Of a stretch of 64,000 nt of DNA, positions 43,596 to 51,565 are shown piece by piece; within the stretch, counting starts at the first letter, position 1, and each line of letters opens with the position of its first letter. The notes beneath the pieces were generated by a model, which was not told the origin of the DNA, made no database searches, and worked only from the letters and a program-made list of their open reading frames with translations. A program made the position numbers and the translations under genes. The DNA comes from Bradyrhizobium sp. 141. GTDB taxonomy: Bacteria > Pseudomonadota > Alphaproteobacteria > Rhizobiales > Xanthobacteraceae. Where the stretch lies: assembly GCF_023074055.1 (NCBI RefSeq), contig NZ_JADPKR010000018.1, forward strand, positions 39,621 to 103,620. Reading direction: 5' to 3'.

Positions 43596-45173
43596 ATGAC
43601 CGACCGTCCCGACCTCTCGAACCTCCCCTCCAACCGGCAGCCCCGCTCGGTCTTCTCAGCGCGCAAGATCGCGCTGATGGCCTCGGTCGTCGCCGGTCTC
43701 GGCGCGGCCGTCTATGGGTTCAGCCCGTCGACCTCGCCGGCCGACCTGTTCTCGAGCCCGGCGCATGCGCAGGTCAACAACGAGGTCCGGAAGGTCGAGC
43801 GTCCGGTCGGATTCGCCGACATCGTCGAGCGCGTGAAGCCGTCGGTGATCTCGGTGAAGGTCAACATGAAGGAGAAGACCGCGAGCAACGACGACGGCGA
43901 TGATTCCTCCTCGCCGTTCCAGCCGGGCTCGCCGATGGAACGCTTCTTCCGCCGCTTCGGCGGTCCGGACGGCATCCCCGGTCTGAAGGGCGGCGGCCGT
44001 GGCCGCGTCGTGCAGGGCCAAGGCTCCGGCTTCTTCATCTCGGCCGACGGTTTCGCCGTGACCAACAACCACGTGGTCGACGGAGCCGACAAGGTCGAGG
44101 TCACCACCGACGACGGCAAGACCTACACCGCCAAGGTGATCGGTACCGACCAGCGCACCGACCTCGCTTTGATCAAGGTCGAGGGCAGCTCGAGCTTCCC
44201 GTTCGCCAAGCTCGCCGACGCCAAGCCGCGGATCGGCGACTGGGTGCTCGCCGTTGGCAATCCCTTCGGCCTCGGCGGCACCGTGACCGCGGGCATCGTT
44301 TCGGCGAGCGGCCGCGACATCGGCAATGGTCCCTATGACGATTTCATCCAGATCGACGCGCCCGTGAACAAGGGCAATTCCGGCGGTCCGGCCTTCGATA
44401 CCAACGGCGAGGTGATGGGCGTCAACACCGCGATTTACTCGCCCTCCGGCGGCAGCGTCGGCATCGCGTTCTCGATCCCGGCGAGCACTGTGAAGAGCGT
44501 GGTCGCCCAGCTCAAGGACAAGGGCTCGGTCAGCCGCGGCTGGATCGGCGTGCAGATTCAGCCCGTCACGTCCGACATCGCCGACAGCCTCGGCATGAAG
44601 AAGGCCGAAGGCGCGCTGGTGGCGGAGCCGCAGGCCAACGGTCCGGCGGCGAAGGCGGGCATCGAGTCCGGCGACGTCATCACGTCGGTCAACGGCGAAT
44701 CCGTCAAGGACGCCCGCGAGCTTGCCCGCACCATCGGCGGCATGGCGCCCGGCGCGACCGTGAAGCTCAACGTGCTGCACAAGGGCCAGGACAAGGTCAT
44801 CAACCTCACCCTCGGCCAGCTGCCGAACACGGTGGAAGCCAAGGCCGACACTGACACTGACAGCGGCAAGGGTGCGAGCAAGGGCACCGACGTGCCCAAG
44901 CTCGGCATGACCGTCGCACCCGCCAATTCCGTGGCCGGCGCTGGCAAGGAAGGCGTCGTGGTCACCGAAGTCGATCCGAAGAGCGCCGCGGCCGAACGCG
45001 GCTTCAAGGAAGGCGACGTGATTCTCGAAGTCGGCGGCAAGAGCGTCGCTACCGCCGGCGAAGTCCGCGATGCCATCAATACGGCGCGGACCGACAACAA
45101 GAACAGCGTCCTGATGCGCGTGAAGAGCGGCGGCCAGTCGCGCTTCGTCGCCGTGCCCATCGCCAAGGGGTAA
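43596..45173 (+). CDS. degP: Do-family periplasmic serine endopeptidase DegP
   Basis: A 525-residue protease and chaperone. An N-terminal signal-anchor (ALMASVVAGLGAAVYGF) is followed by a trypsin-like domain with catalytic His159 (NNHVVDG), Asp189 (TDLALIK) and Ser262 (GNSGGP), then two PDZ domains at about residues 300-390 and 425-520. It degrades misfolded envelope proteins. The next genes are a response regulator and a histidine kinase, so they may respond to envelope stress together. A terminator-like hairpin (45314-45351) separates them. Confidence 0.95.
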   Translation: MTDRPDLSNLPSNRQPRSVFSARKIALMASVVAGLGAAVYGFSPSTSPADLFSSPAHAQVNNEVRKVERPVGFADIVERVKPSVISVKVNMKEKTASNDDGDDSSSPFQPGSPMERFFRRFGGPDGIPGLKGGGRGRVVQGQGSGFFISADGFAVTNNHVVDGADKVEVTTDDGKTYTAKVIGTDQRTDLALIKVEGSSSFPFAKLADAKPRIGDWVLAVGNPFGLGGTVTAGIVSASGRDIGNGPYDDFIQIDAPVNKGNSGGPAFDTNGEVMGVNTAIYSPSGGSVGIAFSIPASTVKSVVAQLKDKGSVSRGWIGVQIQPVTSDIADSLGMKKAEGALVAEPQANGPAAKAGIESGDVITSVNGESVKDARELARTIGGMAPGATVKLNVLHKGQDKVINLTLGQLPNTVEAKADTDTDSGKGASKGTDVPKLGMTVAPANSVAGAGKEGVVVTEVDPKSAAAERGFKEGDVILEVGGKSVATAGEVRDAINTARTDNKNSVLMRVKSGGQSRFVAVPIAKG

Positions 45174-45313
45174 GCCTCAGGAGGCTCTTGAGATGAAGGG
45201 TGTCGTCGGCATCAGTCGCCCCCGCCGCCGGCGCCCTTCGGGGAAGCAGCGTAAATTTCGCTTCCCCAATCTACCTTCCGGTGGAATTACGCCCCCCTCC
45301 GTCGGAAGGCCTA

Positions 45314-45351
45314 GGGCGGTGGAGTCCCCCAGCTTCACCGCCCGCCTTTTT
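45314..45351 (+). terminator. Terminator hairpin between degP and the downstream regulator
   Basis: GGGCGGTG (45314-45321) pairs with CACCGCCC (45336-45343) around a 14-base loop, followed by GCCTTTTT. A second hairpin without a T-tract, GGGGAAGC/GCTTCCCC, lies at 45240-45267. The whole 45174-45445 gap has no convincing gene. Confidence 0.65.
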
Positions 45352-45445
45352 CTCGATGCCAGAGTCTCCCCCTCGGCTTGCATGCGATTGCCGCTCGCGC
45401 CATGTTTAGAGAAGGTTGACCTCCTTGACCGCCGCCGAACGCACG

Positions 45446-46126
45446 ATGCGCCTCCTCATCATCGAAGACGACCGCGAATCCGCCGACTACCTCGTGAAGG
45501 CGTTTCGCGAAGTCGGACACATTGCCGATCACGCCGCCGACGGCGAGGAGGGCCTCGCCATGGCCGAGAACGGCGATTATGACGTGCTGGTGGTCGATCG
45601 CATGCTGCCCAAGCGCGACGGCCTGTCGCTGATCGGCGCGCTGCGCGACAAGGGGAACACGGCGCCGGTGCTGATTCTCTCCGCGCTCGGACAAGTCGAC
45701 GACCGCATCAAGGGCCTGCGTGCCGGCGGCGACGACTATCTGCCAAAACCCTATTCCTTCGCCGAGCTCCTGGCCCGGGTCGAGGTGCTGTCGCGCCGCC
45801 GCGGCGGTCCCGCCGAGGACACGCTCTACCGCGTCGGCGATCTCGAACTCGACCGGCTCTCCCACCGCGTCGCCCGCGGCAAGGACGAGCTGACGCTGCA
45901 GCCGCGTGAATTCCGCCTGCTCGAATATCTCATGAAGCATGCCGGACAGGTGGTGACGCGTACCATGCTGCTGGAGAACGTCTGGGACTATCATTTCGAT
46001 CCGCAGACCAACGTGATCGACGTGCACATTTCGCGGCTGCGCTCCAAGATCGACAAGGGTTTTGAGCGGCCGCTGCTGCACACGATCCGCGGCGCCGGGT
46101 ACATGATCCGTGACGGCATTCGGTAA
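45446..46126 (+). CDS. OmpR-family response regulator
   Basis: A 226-residue regulator starting MRLLIIEDDRESADYLVKAF. The receiver domain has Asp51 (VVDRMLPKRDG) and the KP switch lysine in LPKPYSF; the C-terminal winged helix has REFRLLEYLMKHAGQVVTRT and VIDVHISRLRSKID. A TTG start at 45416 would add 10 residues; the ATG is preferred because the receiver begins there. It overlaps the downstream kinase gene by 17 bp. It resembles the QseB/CpxR/TctD class used for envelope or metal responses. Confidence 0.9.
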   Translation: MRLLIIEDDRESADYLVKAFREVGHIADHAADGEEGLAMAENGDYDVLVVDRMLPKRDGLSLIGALRDKGNTAPVLILSALGQVDDRIKGLRAGGDDYLPKPYSFAELLARVEVLSRRRGGPAEDTLYRVGDLELDRLSHRVARGKDELTLQPREFRLLEYLMKHAGQVVTRTMLLENVWDYHFDPQTNVIDVHISRLRSKIDKGFERPLLHTIRGAGYMIRDGIR

Positions 46127-47570
46127 ACTCGTCCGCACCACGGCGTTCCGGCTCACGCTGGTCTATCTGCTGCTGTTCGCGATGTTCGCGGCGTCGCTGC
46201 TGGCCTATTTCGCCTGGAATACGCGGCGGCTGATCACTGAAGAGATCACGCAGACGGTCAATGCCGAGACCTCGGAGATCTCCGAGATCTACGGCCGCCG
46301 CGGCCTGCGCGGCCTGGTGCTCGCGATCGAGTACCGGGCGCTGCGGCCGGGCGCTAACCTCTATCTCGTGACCACGCCGACCGGGCAGGCGATTGCCGGC
46401 AATGTCGGCTCGCTGGCGCCCGGCGTGATGGCGACGCGCGGCTGGTCGGAGACCGCCTACCGGCGCATCGAGGACGCGGATGACCGCGACCATCGTGCGC
46501 TGGTGCGCGTCACCGAATTGGAAAATGGCTTCCGACTCCTGATCGGCCGCGACCTTGCCGAGCGACGGCGGCTGTTCGGCATCGTCGCCAAGGCCGCGCA
46601 ATGGTCGGTCCTGATCGTCGTGGTGCTCGGCCTCGGCGGCGGCGTCTTCGTCGCGCGCCGCGTGCTCCGACGCATCGACGCCATGACGGGGACCGCGCAG
46701 CGCATCATGACCGGCGATCTCAGCGAGCGCCTGCCGGTCGGGCGCAGCGGCGACGAGCTCGATCGCCTCGCCGAAAACCTCAATGCCATGCTGGAGCGGA
46801 TCGAGGCGCTGATGGCGGGGCTGAAGGAGGTCTCCGACAACATCGCCCATGATCTCAAGACGCCGCTGACGCGGTTGCGCAACCGCGCCGAGGAGGCGCT
46901 GGCGAAATCGGGCTGCGAGGCCGATTACCGGGCGGCACTGGAGCGGACCATCGAGGAATCCGACGGTCTCATCCGCACCTTCAACGCGCTCCTGATGATC
47001 GCGCGCGCCGAGTCCGGACAGGCGCGCGGCAACATGGATGATTTCGACGCCGCCGAGGTCGCGGGTGGCATCCACGAGCTCTACGAGCCGCTCGCCGAGG
47101 ACGACGGCATGACCTTGAAGGTCAGGGCCGAGCCGGCACCGGTTCACGCCAATCGCGAATTGATCAGCCAGGCGCTGGCCAATCTGGTCGAGAATGCGAT
47201 CAAATATGGCAAGCCGGTCGCGCAGACTGGCGGAACCGTGGTCAGCATGGATTCCAGGCCGATCACGATCGAGGCCAGGCGCGACGGCGACCAGGTGCTG
47301 CTCAGCGTCACCGATCGCGGCCCCGGCATCCCCGAGGCCGACCGCAAGCATGCCGTCGAGCGATTCGTGCGGCTGGAAGCCAGTCGCACGCTGCCGGGCT
47401 CCGGTCTTGGCCTCAGCCTCGCCTCCGCGGTTGCGACATTGCACGGCGGCGAATTGCGGCTGGGCGACGCCCAGCCCGGTCTCGTCGCCACGCTTGTGCT
47501 GCCGGCGCGCGCCGGCGCCGGCGACAGGGTTGCTCCGCCAATACCGGATGTGCCACAGAAGGTGGCATGA
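46110..47570 (+). CDS. Sensor histidine kinase
   Basis: A 486-residue inner-membrane kinase from GTG 46110. TM1 spans about 13-35, a periplasmic domain of about 130 residues follows, and TM2 lies near 165-185. HAMP follows (RRIDAMTGTAQRIMTGDLSE), then HisKA with phosphoacceptor His in DNIAHDLKTPLTRLRNRAEE, then a HATPase domain with NLVENAIKYG and GSGLGLSLA. It overlaps the response regulator gene and its stop overlaps the glnE start (ATGA), so all three are translated as one unit. Confidence 0.92.
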   Translation: MTAFGKLVRTTAFRLTLVYLLLFAMFAASLLAYFAWNTRRLITEEITQTVNAETSEISEIYGRRGLRGLVLAIEYRALRPGANLYLVTTPTGQAIAGNVGSLAPGVMATRGWSETAYRRIEDADDRDHRALVRVTELENGFRLLIGRDLAERRRLFGIVAKAAQWSVLIVVVLGLGGGVFVARRVLRRIDAMTGTAQRIMTGDLSERLPVGRSGDELDRLAENLNAMLERIEALMAGLKEVSDNIAHDLKTPLTRLRNRAEEALAKSGCEADYRAALERTIEESDGLIRTFNALLMIARAESGQARGNMDDFDAAEVAGGIHELYEPLAEDDGMTLKVRAEPAPVHANRELISQALANLVENAIKYGKPVAQTGGTVVSMDSRPITIEARRDGDQVLLSVTDRGPGIPEADRKHAVERFVRLEASRTLPGSGLGLSLASAVATLHGGELRLGDAQPGLVATLVLPARAGAGDRVAPPIPDVPQKVA

Positions 47571-50536
47571 ACCACTCCGCGCCGGGAAACGCGGACAAGC
47601 ATGGTGAGAGGCTGGCCGCGCGCTTTGCGGAAGCTCCCCATATTGCCGCTTCCACAACCGACGAACGACGTTTCGAAAGCTGGCTGAGCGAGCTCGAGCC
47701 GGCACAATCGGCCCGTCTCGAAGCGCTGCTGGCTCATCCCTTCGCGAGGGATATCCTGGCCGGTATCGCGGAATTCTCGCCCTATCTGTTCGATCTGGTG
47801 CGCGCCGATGTCTTGCGCCTGATCCGGCTGCTCGAATGCGATCCGGATTCGCATCTGACGGCGCTGATCGCGGAGGCGAGGGGCGCCGTGCTTGCGGCGG
47901 CGGATGAGGCGGAGGTGATGCGGCTGCTTCGCCGCATGAAAGCGGAGGCCGCGCTCCTGACTGCCTTGTGCGACATCGGCGGCGTATGGCCGGTGATGCG
48001 GGTGACGGCGGCGCTGACCGATGTCGCTGTGTCCTCGGTGCAGGCGGCGCTGCAATATCTGCTGCGGCAGGAAGCCGCACGCGGCAAGCTCTCGCCGCCC
48101 AATCCCGAGGCGCCCGAAGAGGGCTGTGGGCTGATCGTGCTCGCCATGGGCAAGATGGGCGCGGGCGAGCTGAACTATTCCAGCGACATCGATCTCATCG
48201 TGTTCTTCGATCCCGATGCGACGACGCTGGCAGCGGACATCGAGCCGCAGCCGTTCTTCGTCCGGGTCACGCAAGGCATGGCGCGTATCCTGCAGCAACG
48301 CACCTACGACGGCTACGTCTTCCGCGTCGATCTGCGTCTGCGGCCCGATCCGTCCTCGACGCAGGTGGCGATCTCGCGGGACGCGGCGCTGAACTATTAT
48401 GAACGGGAAGGGCGCACCTGGGAGCGCGCCGCGATGATCAAGGCGCGCGCCTGCGCCGGCGATTCCAGGGCGGGCGAGGCGTTGCTCGCCGAGATCGCGC
48501 CGTTCGTCTGGCGCAAGCATCTCGACTTCGCTGCGCTCGCCGACGTCCACGACATGAAGCGGCAGATGCAGACCTATCGCGGCCAGAGCGAGGTCGCGGT
48601 GGAGGGACACAACGTCAAGGTCGGCCGCGGCGGCATCCGCGAGATCGAGTTTTTTGCCCAGACCCAGCAATTGATCGCCGGCGGCCGTCATCCGGAATTG
48701 CGGGTGCGGCCGACGCTTAGCGCGCTCGACATTCTCGCCTCCAGCAACTGGATCACCTCCGCTGCGCGCGACGAATTGACCAGGGCGTACGAATTCCTGC
48801 GCCGGGTCGAGCATCGCATTCAGATGATTGCCGACGAGCAGACCCATACGCTGCCCGAAGACAAGGAAGCGGTCGAGCGTTTCGCGCGCTTCTTCGGTTA
48901 TCCGGATCGCGAAGCCTTTGCGAGCGACCTGCTGCGGCAGCTCAAGATCGTGCAGGGGCACTACGAAAAACTGTTCGAGGGCGACGATCCGACCGGGACG
49001 GCCAAGCTGCCGGCGCTCGACTACAGTGCAGGTCCCGACGATCCGCGCCTGCTCCAGCACCTGGCGACGCTCGGCTTCAAGAAGCCGGCCGCCCTGGCGC
49101 AGACGGTACGCGACTGGGTCACCGGCGAGTATCGCGTGTTCCGCAATGAGGCGACGCGGAACGCCTTCGTCGAATTTGTGCCGGCCCTGATCGACGGCCT
49201 TGCCCATGCCGAGGAGCCGGATCGCGCCGCCGTGGCGTTCGATCATTTTCTCGGTGCGCTCCAGCGCGGCGGCCGGTTGATCACGCTGCTCGGCCAGAAC
49301 CGTGATCTCGTCGCGCTGGTGGCGCTGGTGTTGGGCGCAGCGCCCCGGCTCGGAGAGATGCTGGCACGGCAGCCGCAGCTCATGGACGGCCTGATCGATC
49401 CGCGCTTCTTCGGCGCCATGCCGGACCGGCAGGAATTATCGGGACGGTTAGCTGCGACCGTGCAGGATGCCGGCTCCTACGAGGAGTTCCTCGATCGCCT
49501 GCGCCTGTTCGGGCAGGAGAGCCTGTTCCTGATCGGCACGCGGATCCTGTCCGGCACCGTCTCGGCGCAGCAGGCGAGCACGGCCTTTGCCGACGTCGCC
49601 GAAGGCATCGTCCACACCGTGCACGGCCTCGTCGCCGAACGCTTCGCCGCCCAGCACGGCCGCATCCAGGGCCAGGAGACCGCGATCATCGCGATGGGCC
49701 GGCTCGGCAGCCGCGAAATGACGGCCTCGTCCGATCTCGACCTGATCCTGCTCTACGATTTCGACAGCGACAATCCTGACTCCGATGGGGCGAGGTCGCT
49801 ACAGGGCGCGCATTACTTTGCCCGCTTGACCCAGCGCCTGATCAGCGCGTTCACGACGCGCACCAATTACGGCGTGCTCTACGAGATCGACATGCGGCTA
49901 CGGCCCTCGGGACGCGCCGGCCCCGTGGCCTCGAGCCTCGTCTCGTTCGCCGACTACCAGGCCAACGAGGCCTGGACCTGGGAGCATATGGCGCTGACCC
50001 GCGCCCGCGTGGTGTCGGCCTCGCCCGAATTTCGGGAACGGATCGAGCGGGTCATCCGCGACGTCCTGACCCGCCGCCGCGATCCCGGAATCACCGCCAA
50101 CGACGTCGCCGACATGCGGCGCGCGATCGCTCAGGAGAAGGGCGAGGCCGATTGCTGGGATCTCAAATACGCCGCCGGCGGCATGGTCGATATCGACTTC
50201 ATCGCGCAATATCTCCAGCTCGTGCACGCGCACGACAAGCCTGAGATCCTCGACGTCAGCACCATGCAGGTGCTGGAGAACGCATGCAGGCTCGGCGTGC
50301 TCCCGCAGTCGGAGACCGAGATCTTGCGTGCGGCGGCACGGCTCTATCACGACCTGACGCAGATCCTGCGGCTCTGCGTCAGCGACCGTTTCAAGCCGGA
50401 AACCGCCGGCACCGATCTGCAGCACGTGATGGCGCGGGCCGGCGACGCCCCGGACTTCTCGTCGCTGGAGGCGCGCGTGAAGGAGACGCAGAGCGAGGTG
50501 CGGCGCGTGTTCAGGGCGCTACTGGAAGAGGCGTAG
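47567..50536 (+). CDS. glnE: Bifunctional glutamine synthetase adenylyltransferase/deadenylase GlnE
   Basis: A 989-residue enzyme with two nucleotidyltransferase domains. The N-terminal deadenylase domain has GELNYSSDIDLIVFFD near residue 200; the C-terminal adenylyltransferase domain has SREMTASSDLDLILLYDFD near residue 720. Helical regulatory regions lie between, including GGIREIEFFAQTQQL and GGMVDIDFIAQYLQL. It controls glutamine synthetase activity by AMP addition and removal in response to PII and glutamine. Its 3' end overlaps the convergent fdsD gene by 26 bp. Translational coupling to the upstream kinase is unusual for a nitrogen-control gene. Confidence 0.97.
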   Translation: MNHSAPGNADKHGERLAARFAEAPHIAASTTDERRFESWLSELEPAQSARLEALLAHPFARDILAGIAEFSPYLFDLVRADVLRLIRLLECDPDSHLTALIAEARGAVLAAADEAEVMRLLRRMKAEAALLTALCDIGGVWPVMRVTAALTDVAVSSVQAALQYLLRQEAARGKLSPPNPEAPEEGCGLIVLAMGKMGAGELNYSSDIDLIVFFDPDATTLAADIEPQPFFVRVTQGMARILQQRTYDGYVFRVDLRLRPDPSSTQVAISRDAALNYYEREGRTWERAAMIKARACAGDSRAGEALLAEIAPFVWRKHLDFAALADVHDMKRQMQTYRGQSEVAVEGHNVKVGRGGIREIEFFAQTQQLIAGGRHPELRVRPTLSALDILASSNWITSAARDELTRAYEFLRRVEHRIQMIADEQTHTLPEDKEAVERFARFFGYPDREAFASDLLRQLKIVQGHYEKLFEGDDPTGTAKLPALDYSAGPDDPRLLQHLATLGFKKPAALAQTVRDWVTGEYRVFRNEATRNAFVEFVPALIDGLAHAEEPDRAAVAFDHFLGALQRGGRLITLLGQNRDLVALVALVLGAAPRLGEMLARQPQLMDGLIDPRFFGAMPDRQELSGRLAATVQDAGSYEEFLDRLRLFGQESLFLIGTRILSGTVSAQQASTAFADVAEGIVHTVHGLVAERFAAQHGRIQGQETAIIAMGRLGSREMTASSDLDLILLYDFDSDNPDSDGARSLQGAHYFARLTQRLISAFTTRTNYGVLYEIDMRLRPSGRAGPVASSLVSFADYQANEAWTWEHMALTRARVVSASPEFRERIERVIRDVLTRRRDPGITANDVADMRRAIAQEKGEADCWDLKYAAGGMVDIDFIAQYLQLVHAHDKPEILDVSTMQVLENACRLGVLPQSETEILRAAARLYHDLTQILRLCVSDRFKPETAGTDLQHVMARAGDAPDFSSLEARVKETQSEVRRVFRALLEEA

Positions 50537-50744
50537 CCTGCTTCAGCGAGGCGATCGCCTCCCGGACATCAGGCTCGAGGCCCGCGCCGCCGGCATCGAG
50601 ATGCGCGAAGATCGCGTGCTTCATCCTGGGATCCCAGAATTTCTTGATGTGTTCGGCAATCCCCGGCACGGCCTTGCCGTGGCCCTGGCTGCGGAAGAAC
50701 GTGCCGATCTGGTTGGCCATGTAGATCAGGCGGTCAGGCGACAT
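50511..50744 (-). CDS. fdsD: Formate dehydrogenase subunit delta
   Basis: A 77-residue protein, MSPDRLIYMANQIGTFFRSQ, then IAEHIKKFWDPRMKHAIFAH, matching the small FdsD subunit of NAD-dependent formate dehydrogenases. GGAGG lies 7 bp before the ATG at 50744. The start overlaps the end of fdhD by 11 bp. It is the last gene of the fdsGBA-fdhD-fdsD operon. FdsD is needed for activity or assembly in homologous systems. Confidence 0.93.
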   Translation of the reverse strand: MSPDRLIYMANQIGTFFRSQGHGKAVPGIAEHIKKFWDPRMKHAIFAHLDAGGAGLEPDVREAIASLKQATPLPVAP

Positions 50745-51561
50745 CGGCAACCTCCGTGGCATGGCGAGCCGCGATCCGGCTGCCGTGCGTAAATATCTCG
50801 AATCCGTCCTGTCGGGCGATTGCGATCAGCGTAATGCCGGCGGCTTCCGCGGTGCGCACTGCGAGCGCGGTCGGCGCGGAGACCGCGATCATCACCGGGG
50901 CGCCGATCGCGGCCGCCTTCTGCACCATCTCGACCGAGACGCGGCTCGTCAGCAACACCATGCCGCCGCGCGCATCCGTGCGGCTGCGTGCCAGCGAGCC
51001 CGCGAGCTTGTCCAGCGCGTTGTGGCGGCCGACGTCCTCGCGCAATGCGACGATGCTGCCGGCGGGGGACCAGAATGCGGCGGCGTGCACGGCGCGGGTC
51101 TGCAAATTGATCGATTGCAGCGGCGCGATGGCCTGCATCGCCGCCATGATCTCTTCCGGCGTGAAGCTCTGCCCCTGCGACACCACCGCCGCAGGCCGCA
51201 CGGCTTCGGCGATGGACTCGATGCCGCAGATGCCGCAGCCGGTGGGGCCGGCGACATGGCGACGGCGCTCGCTGATGCGTGCGGCATCATCCGGCGCCAG
51301 CCACATCCTGAGCTCGATGCCGTCATCGAGGCGAACAACCTCGAGCGACTTGATGTCGTCGACTGACTTTATGATGCCTTCGCTCAGGCTGAAGCCGACG
51401 GCGAAGTCTTCCAGGTTTTGCGGCGTTCCCATCATCACGGCGTAGGTACCGCCATTGTAGGTCAGCGCCAGCGGCGTCTCCTCCGGAATGAATCGCGTTC
51501 CTTCGGACGCCACACCGTTGCGCCAGATTTCGCGATCGATCGCCTGGACCGGGACGTGCAT
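50734..51561 (-). CDS. fdhD: Formate dehydrogenase accessory sulfurtransferase FdhD
   Basis: A 275-residue protein starting MHVPVQAIDREIWRNG. The conserved TGCGICG motif (CxxC cysteines) near residue 120 and EDVGRHNALDKLAG are diagnostic. FdhD transfers sulfur from IscS-type desulfurases to the molybdenum cofactor of formate dehydrogenase. I chose the start at 51561 because it lies 4 bp after the fdsA stop; a longer upstream frame would overlap fdsA with arginine-rich sequence. Part of the fds operon. Confidence 0.95.
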   Translation of the reverse strand: MHVPVQAIDREIWRNGVASEGTRFIPEETPLALTYNGGTYAVMMGTPQNLEDFAVGFSLSEGIIKSVDDIKSLEVVRLDDGIELRMWLAPDDAARISERRRHVAGPTGCGICGIESIAEAVRPAAVVSQGQSFTPEEIMAAMQAIAPLQSINLQTRAVHAAAFWSPAGSIVALREDVGRHNALDKLAGSLARSRTDARGGMVLLTSRVSVEMVQKAAAIGAPVMIAVSAPTALAVRTAEAAGITLIAIARQDGFEIFTHGSRIAARHATEVADVA

Positions 51562-51565
51562 GCCG

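Noticed and set aside
45193..45582. 129-residue open frame between degP and the response regulator
   Set aside because: It covers two hairpins, one a terminator, and runs into the response regulator in another frame; it is low in protein character.
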